Of a stretch of DNA of 64,000 nucleotides, positions 17,676 through 27,125 are shown piece after piece (the stretch's first letter is position 1; every line of letters starts with the position of its first letter). The DNA comes from Bradyrhizobium valentinum (GTDB taxonomy: Bacteria; Pseudomonadota; Alphaproteobacteria; Rhizobiales; Xanthobacteraceae). The notes below the pieces were generated by a model that was not told the origin of the DNA, searched no databases, and saw only the letters and a program-made list of their open reading frames with translations. The position numbers were made by a program, and so were the translations under genes. The DNA lies in the NCBI RefSeq assembly GCF_001440405.1, contig NZ_LLXX01000119.1:158692-222691 (forward strand). Reading direction: 5' to 3'.

Positions 17676-17692
17676 GCCGCGCGCCGCTCACA

Positions 17693-18997
17693 TCACACCA
17701 TCTCTCTCGCGTCGCGGCGGCGGTAGACGAGCAGCATCAGCGGGGCCAGCTTGCGCAGGATGCCGTGGGCCACGATCGGCACGGGCTCCGTGAACGGCAG
17801 CGCCAGCTCGTTTTCCGGCACACCTCGGACGGCCTTCGCCAGCTCATTGCCGAGCGGGATCGTCAGCGCTACCGCGCGGCCGTTGCAGCCGGTCCATCCA
17901 TAAGCATCGGGACCGAGCTTGTGGATGCGCGGCAAAAAGTCCGTGGTCATGCCGACATAGCCGTTCCAGACATAGTCGAACGAGACCTCGCCAATCTGCG
18001 GCCACAGCCGCTGCAGGCGCTCGGTGACGCGCGCCTTGATCCGCTCCACCTTGTTGCCGGTGCCGATCACCGCGCCACCGGTGACGAGGCGATTTCGCGC
18101 GTCATAGCGCGCGAAATAGAGTTCGCCATGGGTATCCGACATCGCCTGACGGCCGGGGATGATGGTCTTGCGGACATTGTCGGACAAAGGCTGCGTCGCC
18201 ATCTGCCAGGACAGAACCGGCATCACCTCGCGCGCGATGTCAGGCACCAGCGACTTTGAAAATTCGCCGCTATAGGCATTGGTCGCCACAACAAGCGCGC
18301 GGCTGGAAATCTCGCCCTTTGCCGTCTTCACCACCCAGCGATCGTTGCGGCGCTCAAAGCTTTCCGCCGGCGAGCGCGCGTAAATGCGTGCGCCCAGCCC
18401 AAGCACGGTGCGCGCGAGGCCGCGCGCCAGCGCCAGCGGATTGATGTGGCCGCCGGTCTTGTTCCAGAAGCCGCCGAACCACGCATCGGAGCCCAGCATG
18501 TCGCGCGTCTGGTCGCGCGACAGCAATTCGACCGGCGCGCCGAATTTCGACCACTGCCGCACCCGCCGTTCGGCGATCTTGATACGGCCCGGAGAATGCA
18601 CGGGCTGAACCCAACCGGCCTGTTCCGCCTCGGCTTCGATATTGTAGCGCCTGACGACGTCGAAGAGATCAGCGGCACTGTCGCGCAGCATGCCGACAAA
18701 ACGTTCCCCCGCCTCACCGTGTTTCGCAACAATGTCCTCCGGATCGGGCCGCGACAGCGTCGGGATCACCTGGCCGTTGTTGCGCCCCGACGCGCCCCAG
18801 CCCGGCTCTGCTGCCTCGACGATCGCGACATCGACGCCGGTCTCGCGCAGATGCAGCGCAGTGGAAAGGCCGGTGAAGCCGCCGCCGATCACGATCACGT
18901 CAGCCTGCTGCGTGCCGGTCAGTTCGGGCAAACCAGGCCCTGATGGCGTCACGGCCGCCCACAGCGAATTAGGCCAGCGGACGTTACTCGTATTCAT
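17693..18997 (-). CDS. FAD-dependent amine/amino-acid oxidoreductase (DAO family, PuuB-like)
   Basis: A 434-residue flavoprotein. The N-terminus carries a short tail (NVRWPNSLWAAVTP) followed by the dinucleotide-binding fold ADVIVIGGGFTGLSTALHLRE and the EAAEPGWGASGRNNGQV motif typical of gamma-glutamylputrescine oxidase-like DAO enzymes; WTGCNGRAVALTIPLGNELA near the C-terminus is the second FAD contact. It should oxidise an amine or N-substituted amino acid to an imine with release of aldehyde. It is divergent from a VOC-family gene with a 90-bp gap, and convergent with the ABC operon; the reducible substrate is unknown. Confidence 0.88.
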   Translation of the reverse strand: MNTSNVRWPNSLWAAVTPSGPGLPELTGTQQADVIVIGGGFTGLSTALHLRETGVDVAIVEAAEPGWGASGRNNGQVIPTLSRPDPEDIVAKHGEAGERFVGMLRDSAADLFDVVRRYNIEAEAEQAGWVQPVHSPGRIKIAERRVRQWSKFGAPVELLSRDQTRDMLGSDAWFGGFWNKTGGHINPLALARGLARTVLGLGARIYARSPAESFERRNDRWVVKTAKGEISSRALVVATNAYSGEFSKSLVPDIAREVMPVLSWQMATQPLSDNVRKTIIPGRQAMSDTHGELYFARYDARNRLVTGGAVIGTGNKVERIKARVTERLQRLWPQIGEVSFDYVWNGYVGMTTDFLPRIHKLGPDAYGWTGCNGRAVALTIPLGNELAKAVRGVPENELALPFTEPVPIVAHGILRKLAPLMLLVYRRRDAREMV

Positions 18998-19087
18998 CGG
19001 TATCCTTTCTTGCGGACGCCTTATCCTTGCGGGCGCCCAGTCGTTCTGCTTAGTTTAGCCCGCTAGCGAAGCCCAAGGAAACAAGAA

Positions 19088-19942
19088 GTGGCACTCAAAA
19101 ACGTCATCGGAATCGATCACGCCGTGGTCATGGTGAAGGACCTCGACAAATCAGCCGAAAACTACAAGCGGCTTGGCTTCACGGTGTCGCCGCGCGGCAC
19201 CCACAGCGCGCATATGGGATCGGGCAACTACACCATCATGTTCGATCCTGATTATATGGAATTGCTCGGCGTGCTCAGGCCGACGGAACATAATGAGCCA
19301 GCGCGGGCGTTTCTCGAAAAGAGCGGTGAAGGCATCGAGCGTATCGCCTTCACCGCCGTGGATTCGGCGCAGGGCGCGGAAGAAATTCTCGCGCGCGGTT
19401 ATACGCCTGTTGGCCCGACGGATTTCGAGCGGCCGGTGATGCTGCCGGATGGTACGGAATCCTCTGCCAGGTTCCGGACCTTTCAATGGCCGACGGTGGA
19501 AGCGCCAGGCGGCGTGCGCATCTTTGCCTGCCAGCACAAGACGCGCGAGACGGTCTGGATTCCCGAACTGATGAAGCATGCCAATGGCGCGAAGCGCCTG
19601 AAGCAGGTGATAATCGTCGCGCCGGAACCGGCGAAGGAAGCCGCGCATATGTCCAAGCTGATCGACCGCGAGGTACGCAATGAGGCGGACGGTGCGGTCG
19701 CCGTGCCCTCGGGTGGGGATCGCGCCGATTTTCTGTTCCTGACCAAGGACCAACTCGGCAAGCGCTATCCGGGCGTATCGTTGGCCGGCCTACCCGAGCG
19801 CGGCGGCGCGGGACTCGTGATCGTGGCCGATGTCACGGCGGCAGAGAAGGTGCTGGGTTCTGTCAGCGTGAAAAGCGCGGGCGGCATTGTCGTGCCGCCG
19901 GCTGAAGGCAACGGCACGATGCTGGCGTTTGTGAAGGGGTAG
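19088..19942 (+). CDS. VOC family protein (glyoxalase-like)
   Basis: A 284-residue vicinal-oxygen-chelate fold protein starting with GTG at 19088, preceded by an AAGGAAAC box at 19075-19082. The first module starts VIGIDHAVVMVKDLDKSAENYKRLGF, a metal-chelating His at the expected place, and FDPDYMELLGV carries the usual Glu ligand. The second half has the same general beta-alpha pattern but weaker motifs. It resembles the Glyoxalase_3-like branch, for which no firm reaction is known. It is divergently oriented from the FAD oxidase. Confidence 0.8.
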   Translation: MALKNVIGIDHAVVMVKDLDKSAENYKRLGFTVSPRGTHSAHMGSGNYTIMFDPDYMELLGVLRPTEHNEPARAFLEKSGEGIERIAFTAVDSAQGAEEILARGYTPVGPTDFERPVMLPDGTESSARFRTFQWPTVEAPGGVRIFACQHKTRETVWIPELMKHANGAKRLKQVIIVAPEPAKEAAHMSKLIDREVRNEADGAVAVPSGGDRADFLFLTKDQLGKRYPGVSLAGLPERGGAGLVIVADVTAAEKVLGSVSVKSAGGIVVPPAEGNGTMLAFVKG

Positions 19943-19954
19943 GAGCCCTCCTGC

Positions 19955-20056
19955 TCCTCATCCTGAGGAGCGCGGAACGCGCGTCTCGAAGGATGAGGCC
20001 ACTAGCGGGGCCTCATGGTTCGAGACGGCGCTGCGCGCCTCCTCACCATGAGGGGC
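19955..20056. repeat. Palindromic intergenic repeat
   Basis: An imperfect inverted repeat between convergent genes: left part TCCTCATCCTGAGGAGCGCG, with CGTCTCGAAGGATGAGG; right part CTCATGGTTCGAGACGGCGC and CTCCTCACCATGAGG. Each half folds by itself. It is a different family from those at 1.0, 3.0, 14.0 and 17.5 kb. Confidence 0.75.
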
Positions 20057-20060
20057 ATGA

Positions 20061-21719
20061 TCACTCCGCTGGTGCCGCCGCCGGCACCTCCGCATGCGCA
20101 CTATAATCCACGCCCGAACTGGTCTTCGCCAGCGCGAACAGGCCGGCCGCCATAACGGCATAGGCCAGCGCCACGCCGGGCGTGACACCGAGGCCGCCGC
20201 CGATGCCGACGGCTTCACCGTGCATGAAGCCGAAATAGGTCATGACGGCGCCGGCCAATGCGAAGGCTGATGCCTTGAGGAAATCACGTTCGATCACGAA
20301 CACGCCGATGGCGCCGAGCACGAGGCCGGCGAGGATCGAGCCGCCGCCCATCACTTCCAGTCCGCGATAGAGCACGCCCTGCTGCGGCAGCGCGGCGATG
20401 GCCGCGGTCTTGACGGCGTCGACCTTGTCGGCAGCGAGACCGCCGACGGTCTGAGCGGCGGTCACCGTCGCACCCAGCATGGTGTCCACCTGAAGCTTGG
20501 CCCACGCCGCGAGATGCGGTGTCAACGCCAGCACGATGGCCGGCGCGTGCTTGACCGGCGTGGTCTGGAACGCCTGCGCGCCGATCAGCATGCCGATATA
20601 GAGCAGGATCGGCGAGATCGCGACCACGGGCACCAGCGCCAGCAAGACCGAGATGATGCCGAACCACGACAACAGCACCACCATGATGCCGGTTGCCGCC
20701 GAATAGCCGATCCGGCCGCCCATCGCCTTCCAGCCGGGATGGCCGATATAGACCGCGTTGATGAAGGGATTGCCCATCAGGCAGCCGATCAGGCTGACGA
20801 CGCCGTCTGCCGTCAGCACGCGCGTGGTCGGAAATTCGTCGCCGGCGGCTTCCGCGCTCTCGACATTATCCATGGCTTCGACCAGATCGTAGATGCCAAA
20901 CGGGATCGCGGTCACCAGGATGATGCCGAGGAATTCGAAGCCGGAGAACACATGACCGATGGCAGGTAACGGCACCGAGAAGCCGAAATTGGCAAAGGCA
21001 TCGCCAACGCCCTTCAGGCTCAACCCGCCGAGCCCGAGACCGAACAGGTTCGATCCCCAGGCGATGATCATGCCGGCCGCAATGGCGACGAGGCCTGCGG
21101 GAATCCCTCTCGGATATTTCACACCGCCGAACCAACTCACCAGGATGATGGCAAAGCAGATGAGCCCGATCTGCGGCGTCATGTACATCTCCAGCGCTGG
21201 GCGCATCGAGATGAAGGTGACGGAGACGCCGGCGAGCGTGCCGAGCAGCGCGGCGCGAGGAGTGATCTTCCGGATGTAAGGCGCGATGAAGCCGCCGATC
21301 ATCAGGATAAAGCTCTGAAAGAACACCCAGACGAGGCCAGCCGACCAGCCTTTGATGGGGTCGCCGGTCTTGAGCGTGATCGGCAGCATGATCACGAAGG
21401 TGACGATGAACATGTGCGGCACGCTGACGCCCGACGGCAGCGCGCAGACATCGTTGCGGCCGGTTTTCTGCGCCAGCCTGTAGGCGAGGTATGCGTAGTA
21501 CAAGGTGGAGAGGCACATCATCAGGCCGAGCGCGGGCAGGATGCGGCCGAACACGATCGAATCAGGCATCTCCAGCACGAAGCGCAACAGGCCGGTCAGC
21601 ACCAGCATGTTGACGAGAATGTTGGTGCCGAAACCGAACAGGGCGTTCCAGTCGCCCGGCGTCCACAATACCGGCTTGAATCCCGAAGTGCCCGATGTCC
21701 CCGTCGCGCCCGTGCTCAT
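20061..21719 (-). CDS. NCS2/AzgA-type nucleobase permease family protein
   Basis: A 552-residue membrane protein with 12-14 hydrophobic segments, similar in layout to purine/xanthine permeases. Conserved-looking sections include [20 protein letters not shown] near the start, [38 protein letters not shown] (acidic substrate-site region) and [23 protein letters not shown]. Transport of a nucleobase or related ureide-like compound is inferred. Its start codon overlaps the stop of the upstream cysteine hydrolase (ATGA, 21716-21719), so the two are translated together and the hydrolase probably acts on what this protein imports. Confidence 0.85.
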   Translation of the reverse strand: MSTGATGTSGTSGFKPVLWTPGDWNALFGFGTNILVNMLVLTGLLRFVLEMPDSIVFGRILPALGLMMCLSTLYYAYLAYRLAQKTGRNDVCALPSGVSVPHMFIVTFVIMLPITLKTGDPIKGWSAGLVWVFFQSFILMIGGFIAPYIRKITPRAALLGTLAGVSVTFISMRPALEMYMTPQIGLICFAIILVSWFGGVKYPRGIPAGLVAIAAGMIIAWGSNLFGLGLGGLSLKGVGDAFANFGFSVPLPAIGHVFSGFEFLGIILVTAIPFGIYDLVEAMDNVESAEAAGDEFPTTRVLTADGVVSLIGCLMGNPFINAVYIGHPGWKAMGGRIGYSAATGIMVVLLSWFGIISVLLALVPVVAISPILLYIGMLIGAQAFQTTPVKHAPAIVLALTPHLAAWAKLQVDTMLGATVTAAQTVGGLAADKVDAVKTAAIAALPQQGVLYRGLEVMGGGSILAGLVLGAIGVFVIERDFLKASAFALAGAVMTYFGFMHGEAVGIGGGLGVTPGVALAYAVMAAGLFALAKTSSGVDYSAHAEVPAAAPAE

Positions 21720-22426
21720 CGTGATGCCCCCGCTACTGCCGTTGTTGGAATCTCCGGTAAAAGTGCGTCCAGCACCGCGGCCGAGTCGGAGACCCAGCCG
21801 AAAATGCCGCCCTGAGCCTTGATCATCTTCAGGCCCATCTCGTGAAACTCTGGAAAATAGGATGCGCAGCCATCAGCCAGCACCACGCAGCGATAGCCGC
21901 GGTCATTGGCCTCGCGCACCGTGGTGTTGACGCAGACCTCGGTGGTGACGCCGCAGACCAGCAAATTGTCGATGCCGTAGCGCTGCAAGACGTCGCCGAG
22001 CTCGGTGGCGTAGAACGCGCCTTTGCCGGGCTTGTCGATCACGATCTCGCTGTCGAGCGGATAGAGTTCGGAAATGATGTCGTGGCCGGCCTCGCCGCGA
22101 ATGAGGATGCGCCCCATCGGCCCGGGATCGCCGATGCGCAAGGACGGCGCGCCGCGCTCGACCTTGGCCGGCGGCGCGTCGGAAAGATCGGGCAGATGAC
22201 CCTCGCGGGTATGAATGACCAGCATGCCGGCCGCACGCGCCGCATCCAGCACCGCTGATATCGGCTTCACCGCCCGCGCAAGCTGGCTGACGTCATTGCC
22301 GAGCGTCTCGCCAAAACCGCCCGGCTCCATGAAATCGCGCTGCATGTCGATGATGAGAAGCGCAGTCGCCGCCCAGTCGAGCTCGATCGGCCCCGGCTCC
22401 GCTGCGAGCTTTGCTGAGTTCGCCAT
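21716..22426 (-). CDS. Cysteine hydrolase (isochorismatase-like family)
   Basis: A 236-residue amidohydrolase of the isochorismatase-like fold. The catalytic triad is visible: Asp in [11 protein letters not shown], Lys in DKPGKGAFY, Cys in [17 protein letters not shown] with the preceding cis-peptide-type turn. The start at 22426 ([11 protein letters not shown]) is chosen; the frame to 22492 adds 22 residues that resemble intergenic sequence. Family members hydrolyse N-carbamoyl compounds, biuret, ureidoacrylate or nicotinamide. Coupling to a nucleobase-type permease suggests a nitrogen-scavenging pair; biuret or ureidoacrylate hydrolase are candidates (inference). Confidence 0.87.
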   Translation of the reverse strand: MANSAKLAAEPGPIELDWAATALLIIDMQRDFMEPGGFGETLGNDVSQLARAVKPISAVLDAARAAGMLVIHTREGHLPDLSDAPPAKVERGAPSLRIGDPGPMGRILIRGEAGHDIISELYPLDSEIVIDKPGKGAFYATELGDVLQRYGIDNLLVCGVTTEVCVNTTVREANDRGYRCVVLADGCASYFPEFHEMGLKMIKAQGGIFGWVSDSAAVLDALLPEIPTTAVAGASR

Positions 22427-22603
22427 GACGTACGCCCCGAACGAGAGAACTCTTAAGGCGAAGTCAAGCAAGGCGCGTGCCATTGTGTACAATGGTGTCA
22501 GGCGGTCGGCCTGGAGAAAATCAATCGTATTGTCAGTCCGTTACTTGCCGATGCTGATCTCGGCGGGCCTTTATCGAGCGCATCACAAGCGAGCAATTGC
22601 TCA

Positions 22604-23602
22604 TTAGCTGTGCATGCTGCGATTGCGCTTTCCCGATCGAAGATCGAACGCTCTGTCATTTCCGATCCGCAACTGCCCCAACAACCGGACGAGCCAGGCG
22701 AGTCCGGCATCCATCATCGCCACCTTCGGAAGGACGACATTGATCGAGAAGCGTGGCAGTGGCAGCGGCGCCTTGACGGCAACGACATTGAAGCGGGCGC
22801 CATGGATCTCCACGAACCGTCTCGGCAGCGCGGAGACCATCTCGGTTTCGGCCAGCACAGAAAGTGCAAAAATGAAGTTTGGCACGGTCAGGGCTACCCG
22901 CCGCGTCAAGCTTTTCTTGGCGAGTTCAACATCCACGAATCCCAGGACATCACCGGTGTGCGAAACGACGAGATGCTCCATCTCGCAGTAGCGCTTCAGA
23001 GTCGGGTTACGCTGGAACGAATGCCCCTTTCTAACCGCGATGACGAACGCTTCCTCGTAAAGCTTCTGCTTATGGAAACGGACCGGAACATCGTCGAGGG
23101 GAATGATCGCGATGTCCGTCGTCCGGTCTTCGAGCTCCTTCAATGCATCCTTCCACGCCAAATGAGGATCAGTGAAGCCTTGCACCGGCAAGAGCTGCCG
23201 GATGCCCAGATCGACGCCCGGCGCCGCCCCACGCAACGTCTCCAGCAGCGAAGGCAGGATGACTGACGACACGCCATCCGGCGCGCCAATGACGAAACGG
23301 CGCTTCGAATCTCGCGGATCAAACGGAGTAGCGGTCGAAACGACCCCGCGGATACGCACGAGAATTTCAGCCACTGATGTCGCGAGCTGAAGGGCGCGCT
23401 CCGTCGGAACGACGCCTTTCGGGGTTTTCAGAAACAACGGGTCGCCAAGCAGCGCGCGCAGGCGGCCAAGTCCATGGCTGATGGCGGACGGCGAAAGGTG
23501 CAGCCGCTCCGCCGACCGGCCGACGTGCCGCTCCTGAAAGACGATCTCGAACAGCACGAGCAGGTTGAGATCAATCCGGGAAAGGTCAATTTGATTCAGC
23601 AT
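22604..23602 (-). CDS. LysR-family transcriptional regulator
   Basis: A 332-residue LTTR: N-terminal winged helix (DLNLLVLFEIVFQERHVGRSAERLHLSPSAISHGLGRLR, with FLKTPKGVVPTERALQLA) and a C-terminal periplasmic-protein-like effector domain from about residue 90. The overall N-terminus resembles the NodD/NahR/LinR-like branch. It is transcribed away from a SnoaL-like gene; palindrome TTCAGCATAGTGCTGAA covers its own start codon, suggesting autoregulation and control of the neighbour. Confidence 0.93.
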   Translation of the reverse strand: MLNQIDLSRIDLNLLVLFEIVFQERHVGRSAERLHLSPSAISHGLGRLRALLGDPLFLKTPKGVVPTERALQLATSVAEILVRIRGVVSTATPFDPRDSKRRFVIGAPDGVSSVILPSLLETLRGAAPGVDLGIRQLLPVQGFTDPHLAWKDALKELEDRTTDIAIIPLDDVPVRFHKQKLYEEAFVIAVRKGHSFQRNPTLKRYCEMEHLVVSHTGDVLGFVDVELAKKSLTRRVALTVPNFIFALSVLAETEMVSALPRRFVEIHGARFNVVAVKAPLPLPRFSINVVLPKVAMMDAGLAWLVRLLGQLRIGNDRAFDLRSGKRNRSMHS

Positions 23603-23640
23603 AGTGCTGAAATCATATCACTGGATTCAGCACGACTGAA
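23595..23640. promoter_or_regulatory. Putative LysR operators in the divergent promoter
   Basis: Two similar inverted repeats: TTCAGCATAGTGCTGAA at 23595-23611 and TTCAGCACGACTGAA at 23626-23640. They share TTCAGCA/CTGAA half-sites 31 bp apart (three helical turns), as expected for the paired recognition and activation sites of LysR-type regulators. The first overlaps the start codon of the regulator gene. Confidence 0.7.
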
Positions 23641-23699
23641 ATGGGATTTGGGTAGCGCCGCCGGCCAGTGCCGGCCCAACCCGAATGGAAGGCAGCAAA

Positions 23700-24248
23700 A
23701 TGTTCAAACCGAACATCTGGAGACGTTTGGCGCTGAAGGCGGCACTCGCCATGCCGCTGTCGGCCAGCGCCGCACAAGAGCCAACGACGGCACGTTCGGA
23801 GCAGGAACTTGCCGATCTCGTCAGAAAGACTGAGGCCCAGGCTTCAGCTTTCATGCGTGGCGATATGGACAGATGGTCCGGTCTGGTGCGGATCGCAGAA
23901 GACTTTACGCTGATGCAGCCGTTTGGCGGTGAAGCCAGCCGGGGCTTCGACATGAGTGCCGAGCGGCTGGCGCGGCTCGCCAGCTACTTTCGGAATGGCG
24001 ACGCCAAGCTCGAACTCGTCCAATGCTATGCGTCGGACGATCTGGTCGTTCTTGCGGTGATTGAACGTCAACACGGCGAAGTCGGCGGTTTGCCGAACCA
24101 GGATTGGTCACTTCGTGTGACGCAAGTCTATCGCAGGCAGGGCGGACAGTGGTGGCTGGTTCACCGCCATGCCGACCCGCTCGTGCGCCACGTCGGGCTT
24201 GAGACCGCAGCCGCGCTGGCCCGCGGCGCAAATCTCGGCAAGAGATAA
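23700..24248 (+). CDS. Secreted SnoaL-like/NTF2-fold protein
   Basis: A 182-residue protein starting at 23700 behind GGAAGGCAGC. The N-terminus (MFKPNIWRRLALKAALAMPLSASA) is a signal peptide with an Arg-Arg pair. The rest has the DUF4440/SnoaL pattern: ELADLVRKTEAQASAFMRGDMDRWSGL, a central beta sheet, and RVTQVYRRQGGQWWLVHRHADPL at the end. Small-molecule isomerase, hydrolase or binding roles are all possible; the family name alone does not decide. The LysR gene upstream is divergent and likely controls it. Confidence 0.75.
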   Translation: MFKPNIWRRLALKAALAMPLSASAAQEPTTARSEQELADLVRKTEAQASAFMRGDMDRWSGLVRIAEDFTLMQPFGGEASRGFDMSAERLARLASYFRNGDAKLELVQCYASDDLVVLAVIERQHGEVGGLPNQDWSLRVTQVYRRQGGQWWLVHRHADPLVRHVGLETAAALARGANLGKR

Positions 24249-24254
24249 GGCGGT

Positions 24255-25625
24255 CTAATTCCCGTTGAGCAGCGCAGTCCCGAATGCCCGCCGCCATACC
24301 GACAGAAAACGCGGAAACCAGGAGTGAGCGACGGCGCCCTGATAGGCCCACGTGCGATATTTGAGACCTTTTTCCGACAGCAGTTCCTGGTACCCGCCGT
24401 GCGTTTCGGTCGCGGTACGAATGTCACGCAAAATGTCCTGCGCGCAGGATCTGTATCTGTCGGCGCCTGAGTGTTCATCGTACTCCAGCATGCGATCGGC
24501 GAATTCGACGTTAAACGTCGGCCAGGACGAACGGCCCTGGTAGGCGGGCGCTGCAATCTTGTGGATCATCTTGTTCAGCGGGTTATCCGCGGACACCAGG
24601 AAGTGAGACGTACCCGGTATTCGAAACCGCGGTTCTGCGAGTATCAAATCCGTCGTTGCCGCGAACAACGCGCGTTCACCCGCGTCGCTCAAATCCCAAA
24701 ATCCCCGGTGCACGTTGACGAAATCGAGCGCAATGGAGGACGCCGGCGGCTCGCTGCTGGAATGCAAAGCATGCCTGATGTAGCCCGGTTTTCCGAACAA
24801 CCGGAGCAGCTCCTTCTTGTATTTCGAGAGTTCGCGTCCGAGCACGGCTTCCAATTCGATCCGGTCGATCACCCCGAGTTCTATCCCGCGCATGAAAGTT
24901 GCGTAGACGCATGCATTGGTGACAAACCGCTGGCGTTCGGCGCGGGTATCGGTTGCTGCGGAACGCGGTGCGGTGACGTCACACAGCAAAGCGCCGACGC
25001 CGCCGTCTTCGAACGGCTCCAACGCTTCCGCAAGTTGACATATCGCCTTCTTCAGTTCCTCGCGATACTCGGCAAGCAGCAAACGGCCGGCATGCGCGCC
25101 TTGCGACATCGCCAGATACGGAGATGACCTTTGGTCCGCCCGGATGATTTGCTCCAGGCCTGCGAGGATGCCCAACAGCGTATCCGAAGGCAGCGAAAAG
25201 TAGTTGATGCCGATGTAGCGGTCGCGGCCGGCCGGAATAATCGTGGTCGTGACGACATTGGAACGAACGGCCTCCAACATCAGCCGGACGCTTTTTTCCA
25301 GCAAGCGAACCCTGCGGATTGCATCGTCGGAATCCATGATGGTCTCGGGATCGAGAACATCGGGATAAAACCAGGCGAAGTCCCGCGGATAATAGGCGGT
25401 TGCGTGCGGCGCCCCCGTGACGAGAAAGGCTTCCTGCGGCGAAAATGCGCTGTCGACCGCGTGCCGGTACAGCTCATCGATTCCCAGCGACAGGCGATGC
25501 GCTCTTCTCAGGAACCGGTCGCTGAGAAAATTGACAGCCTGAATGCCGTTAGCGACGAGGCTCGCAAACTGTCCCTGATAAAATCGATATTCGCGAGGTG
25601 ACGGAAATGAAATATCACTATTCAT
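24255..25625 (-). CDS. Six-hairpin (alpha/alpha-toroid) glycosidase-like protein
   Basis: A 456-residue protein, not firmly recognised, with features of (alpha/alpha)6-barrel glycosidases: YYPRDFAWFYPDVLD near residue 90, GINYFSLPSDTLLG, SSWPTFNVEFADRMLEYDE and THGGYQELLSEKG followed by RTWAYQGAVAHSWF, resembling the substrate-loop order of glucoamylase/debranching/invertase-type enzymes. No signal peptide is evident from the start at 25625 (MNSDISFPSPREY); earlier starts at 25721 or 25769 would add low-complexity residues. It is convergent with the SnoaL-like gene, 6 bp apart. Neighbouring genes give no substrate hint. Confidence 0.6.
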   Translation of the reverse strand: MNSDISFPSPREYRFYQGQFASLVANGIQAVNFLSDRFLRRAHRLSLGIDELYRHAVDSAFSPQEAFLVTGAPHATAYYPRDFAWFYPDVLDPETIMDSDDAIRRVRLLEKSVRLMLEAVRSNVVTTTIIPAGRDRYIGINYFSLPSDTLLGILAGLEQIIRADQRSSPYLAMSQGAHAGRLLLAEYREELKKAICQLAEALEPFEDGGVGALLCDVTAPRSAATDTRAERQRFVTNACVYATFMRGIELGVIDRIELEAVLGRELSKYKKELLRLFGKPGYIRHALHSSSEPPASSIALDFVNVHRGFWDLSDAGERALFAATTDLILAEPRFRIPGTSHFLVSADNPLNKMIHKIAAPAYQGRSSWPTFNVEFADRMLEYDEHSGADRYRSCAQDILRDIRTATETHGGYQELLSEKGLKYRTWAYQGAVAHSWFPRFLSVWRRAFGTALLNGN

Positions 25626-25804
25626 AGGCTTGGATGATCGATGTCCGAGGGCTTCGAGGTCACGCGTTGGTAGCGAAACGCGATTGATTCGTCTCTCCGC
25701 CAAAGCACGGTGACCTGTCATCGAATTGTCATTTTGTTCGATCTTGGCATTGAGCATGATCCGCTGCAAGCCAGCAGCTACACTGCCCCGCCCGCTTCCG
25801 TTGT

Positions 25805-27073
25805 TTAACTCCTTGGCCGGAAATTCTCGATGAACCGCAGCATCACGCGCGCGCCGGCATCGGCGTCGGCGGCTTCGACATGCTCGGCTGGATTATGGCT
25901 GACGCCGCCGCGGCAGCGCACAAACAGCATGGCGACATCGGCAATGTCGATCATCGCCATGCCGTCATGCCCGGCCCCGCTCGGCAGTTCGAACACGCCA
26001 TAGCCTTCGGCCGCAACAGCTTCCGCCACCTGCGCTTTCAGCCATGGCGCGCAGGGCACGGTGCGGTTCTCGTGGGTGACGTCGATCTGCAGCGACAGCT
26101 CACGCCGTTTCGCGATCGCCTCGATCCGCTGCACGATTTCCGCGACGGCGTGTTTGCGGTGCGGATCGTCCGGCGCGCGAATGTCGAGCGTAAACGATAC
26201 CCGTCCCGGAATGACATTGGTCGCGCCGGGCATCGCCGTGATGACGCCGACGGTGCCGACCAGGCCTGCGCTATCCGCCTTGCAGAACTGCTCGACCGCC
26301 ACGATGCATTCGGCAGCGCCCGCCAGCGCGTCACGGCGCAGCGCCATCGGCACCGTGCCCGCATGGCCGGCCATGCCGGAGAGGTTTGCGGCCAGCCGCG
26401 TGGCGCCTGATATTGCCGTCACCACGCCGACCGGAAGGTTCTGTTGCTCGAGCACCGGCCCCTGCTCGATGTGCAGTTCGACATAGGCATGCAGCTCGCG
26501 CCGCGCCCGCGCCGCTGCGCCGATTTGTTCGGGATCGAGCCCGAACTGCACCATCGCCTCGCGCATGGTGAGGCCGCTCGCATCGCGTACGTTGAGCACG
26601 CTTTCATCAAAAGTTCCGGCGATGGCCCGGCTGCCGAGCAGCGTGGAGGCAAAACGCACGCCCTCTTCGTCGGCAAAGCCTATCACTTCGATCGCAAACG
26701 GCGGCCGCATGCCGCGCCGGTTCAGATCGGCGACGCAGGCAATCGCCGTGATCACACCGAGCGGCCCGTCCCATTTGCCGGCGTCGCGCACGGTGTCGTA
26801 ATGCGAGCCGAGCATCAGGCACGGCAGCCCCGGACGGTCGCCCTCATAGCGGCCGCTGACATTGCCGATGGCGTCGAGATGCGCGGCCATGCCAGCGTCG
26901 CGCATCCACGACAGAATGAGATCCGCGGCAATGCGATGTTCGGGTGAAAGGAAGATCCGAGCCAGATGCTCGCCAGTCTCGGAAATCGCCCCGAGCTGAT
27001 TGATCCGGCTTACGATTTCGTCGCCAAGCCGTGATCGTGTCGTCGCGCCGATGGCCGCCTCCGTCCTGCTCAT
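25805..27073 (-). CDS. allC: Allantoate amidohydrolase / Zn-dependent carbamoylase family
   Basis: A 422-residue M20-family metalloenzyme. Metal and catalytic motifs are all visible: GSHYDTVRDAGKWDG, FADEEGVRF, HIEQGPVLEQ, a dimerisation-domain GMAGHAGTVPM, and PSGAGHDGMAMIDI with the last His. The start at 27073 (MSRTEAAIG) removes a 102-residue shadow extension. The family includes N-carbamoyl-L-amino-acid hydrolases, beta-ureidopropionase and allantoate amidohydrolase; its place 52 bp downstream of the uricase gene makes allantoate (giving ureidoglycine/ureidoglycolate, ammonia and CO2) the likely substrate. Confidence 0.88.
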   Translation of the reverse strand: MSRTEAAIGATTRSRLGDEIVSRINQLGAISETGEHLARIFLSPEHRIAADLILSWMRDAGMAAHLDAIGNVSGRYEGDRPGLPCLMLGSHYDTVRDAGKWDGPLGVITAIACVADLNRRGMRPPFAIEVIGFADEEGVRFASTLLGSRAIAGTFDESVLNVRDASGLTMREAMVQFGLDPEQIGAAARARRELHAYVELHIEQGPVLEQQNLPVGVVTAISGATRLAANLSGMAGHAGTVPMALRRDALAGAAECIVAVEQFCKADSAGLVGTVGVITAMPGATNVIPGRVSFTLDIRAPDDPHRKHAVAEIVQRIEAIAKRRELSLQIDVTHENRTVPCAPWLKAQVAEAVAAEGYGVFELPSGAGHDGMAMIDIADVAMLFVRCRGGVSHNPAEHVEAADADAGARVMLRFIENFRPRS

Positions 27074-27125
27074 GCCGTTCCAGTAAGCGCACTTCGATCG
27101 GCGCTTCGACGTGTGGGGGTGCCTT

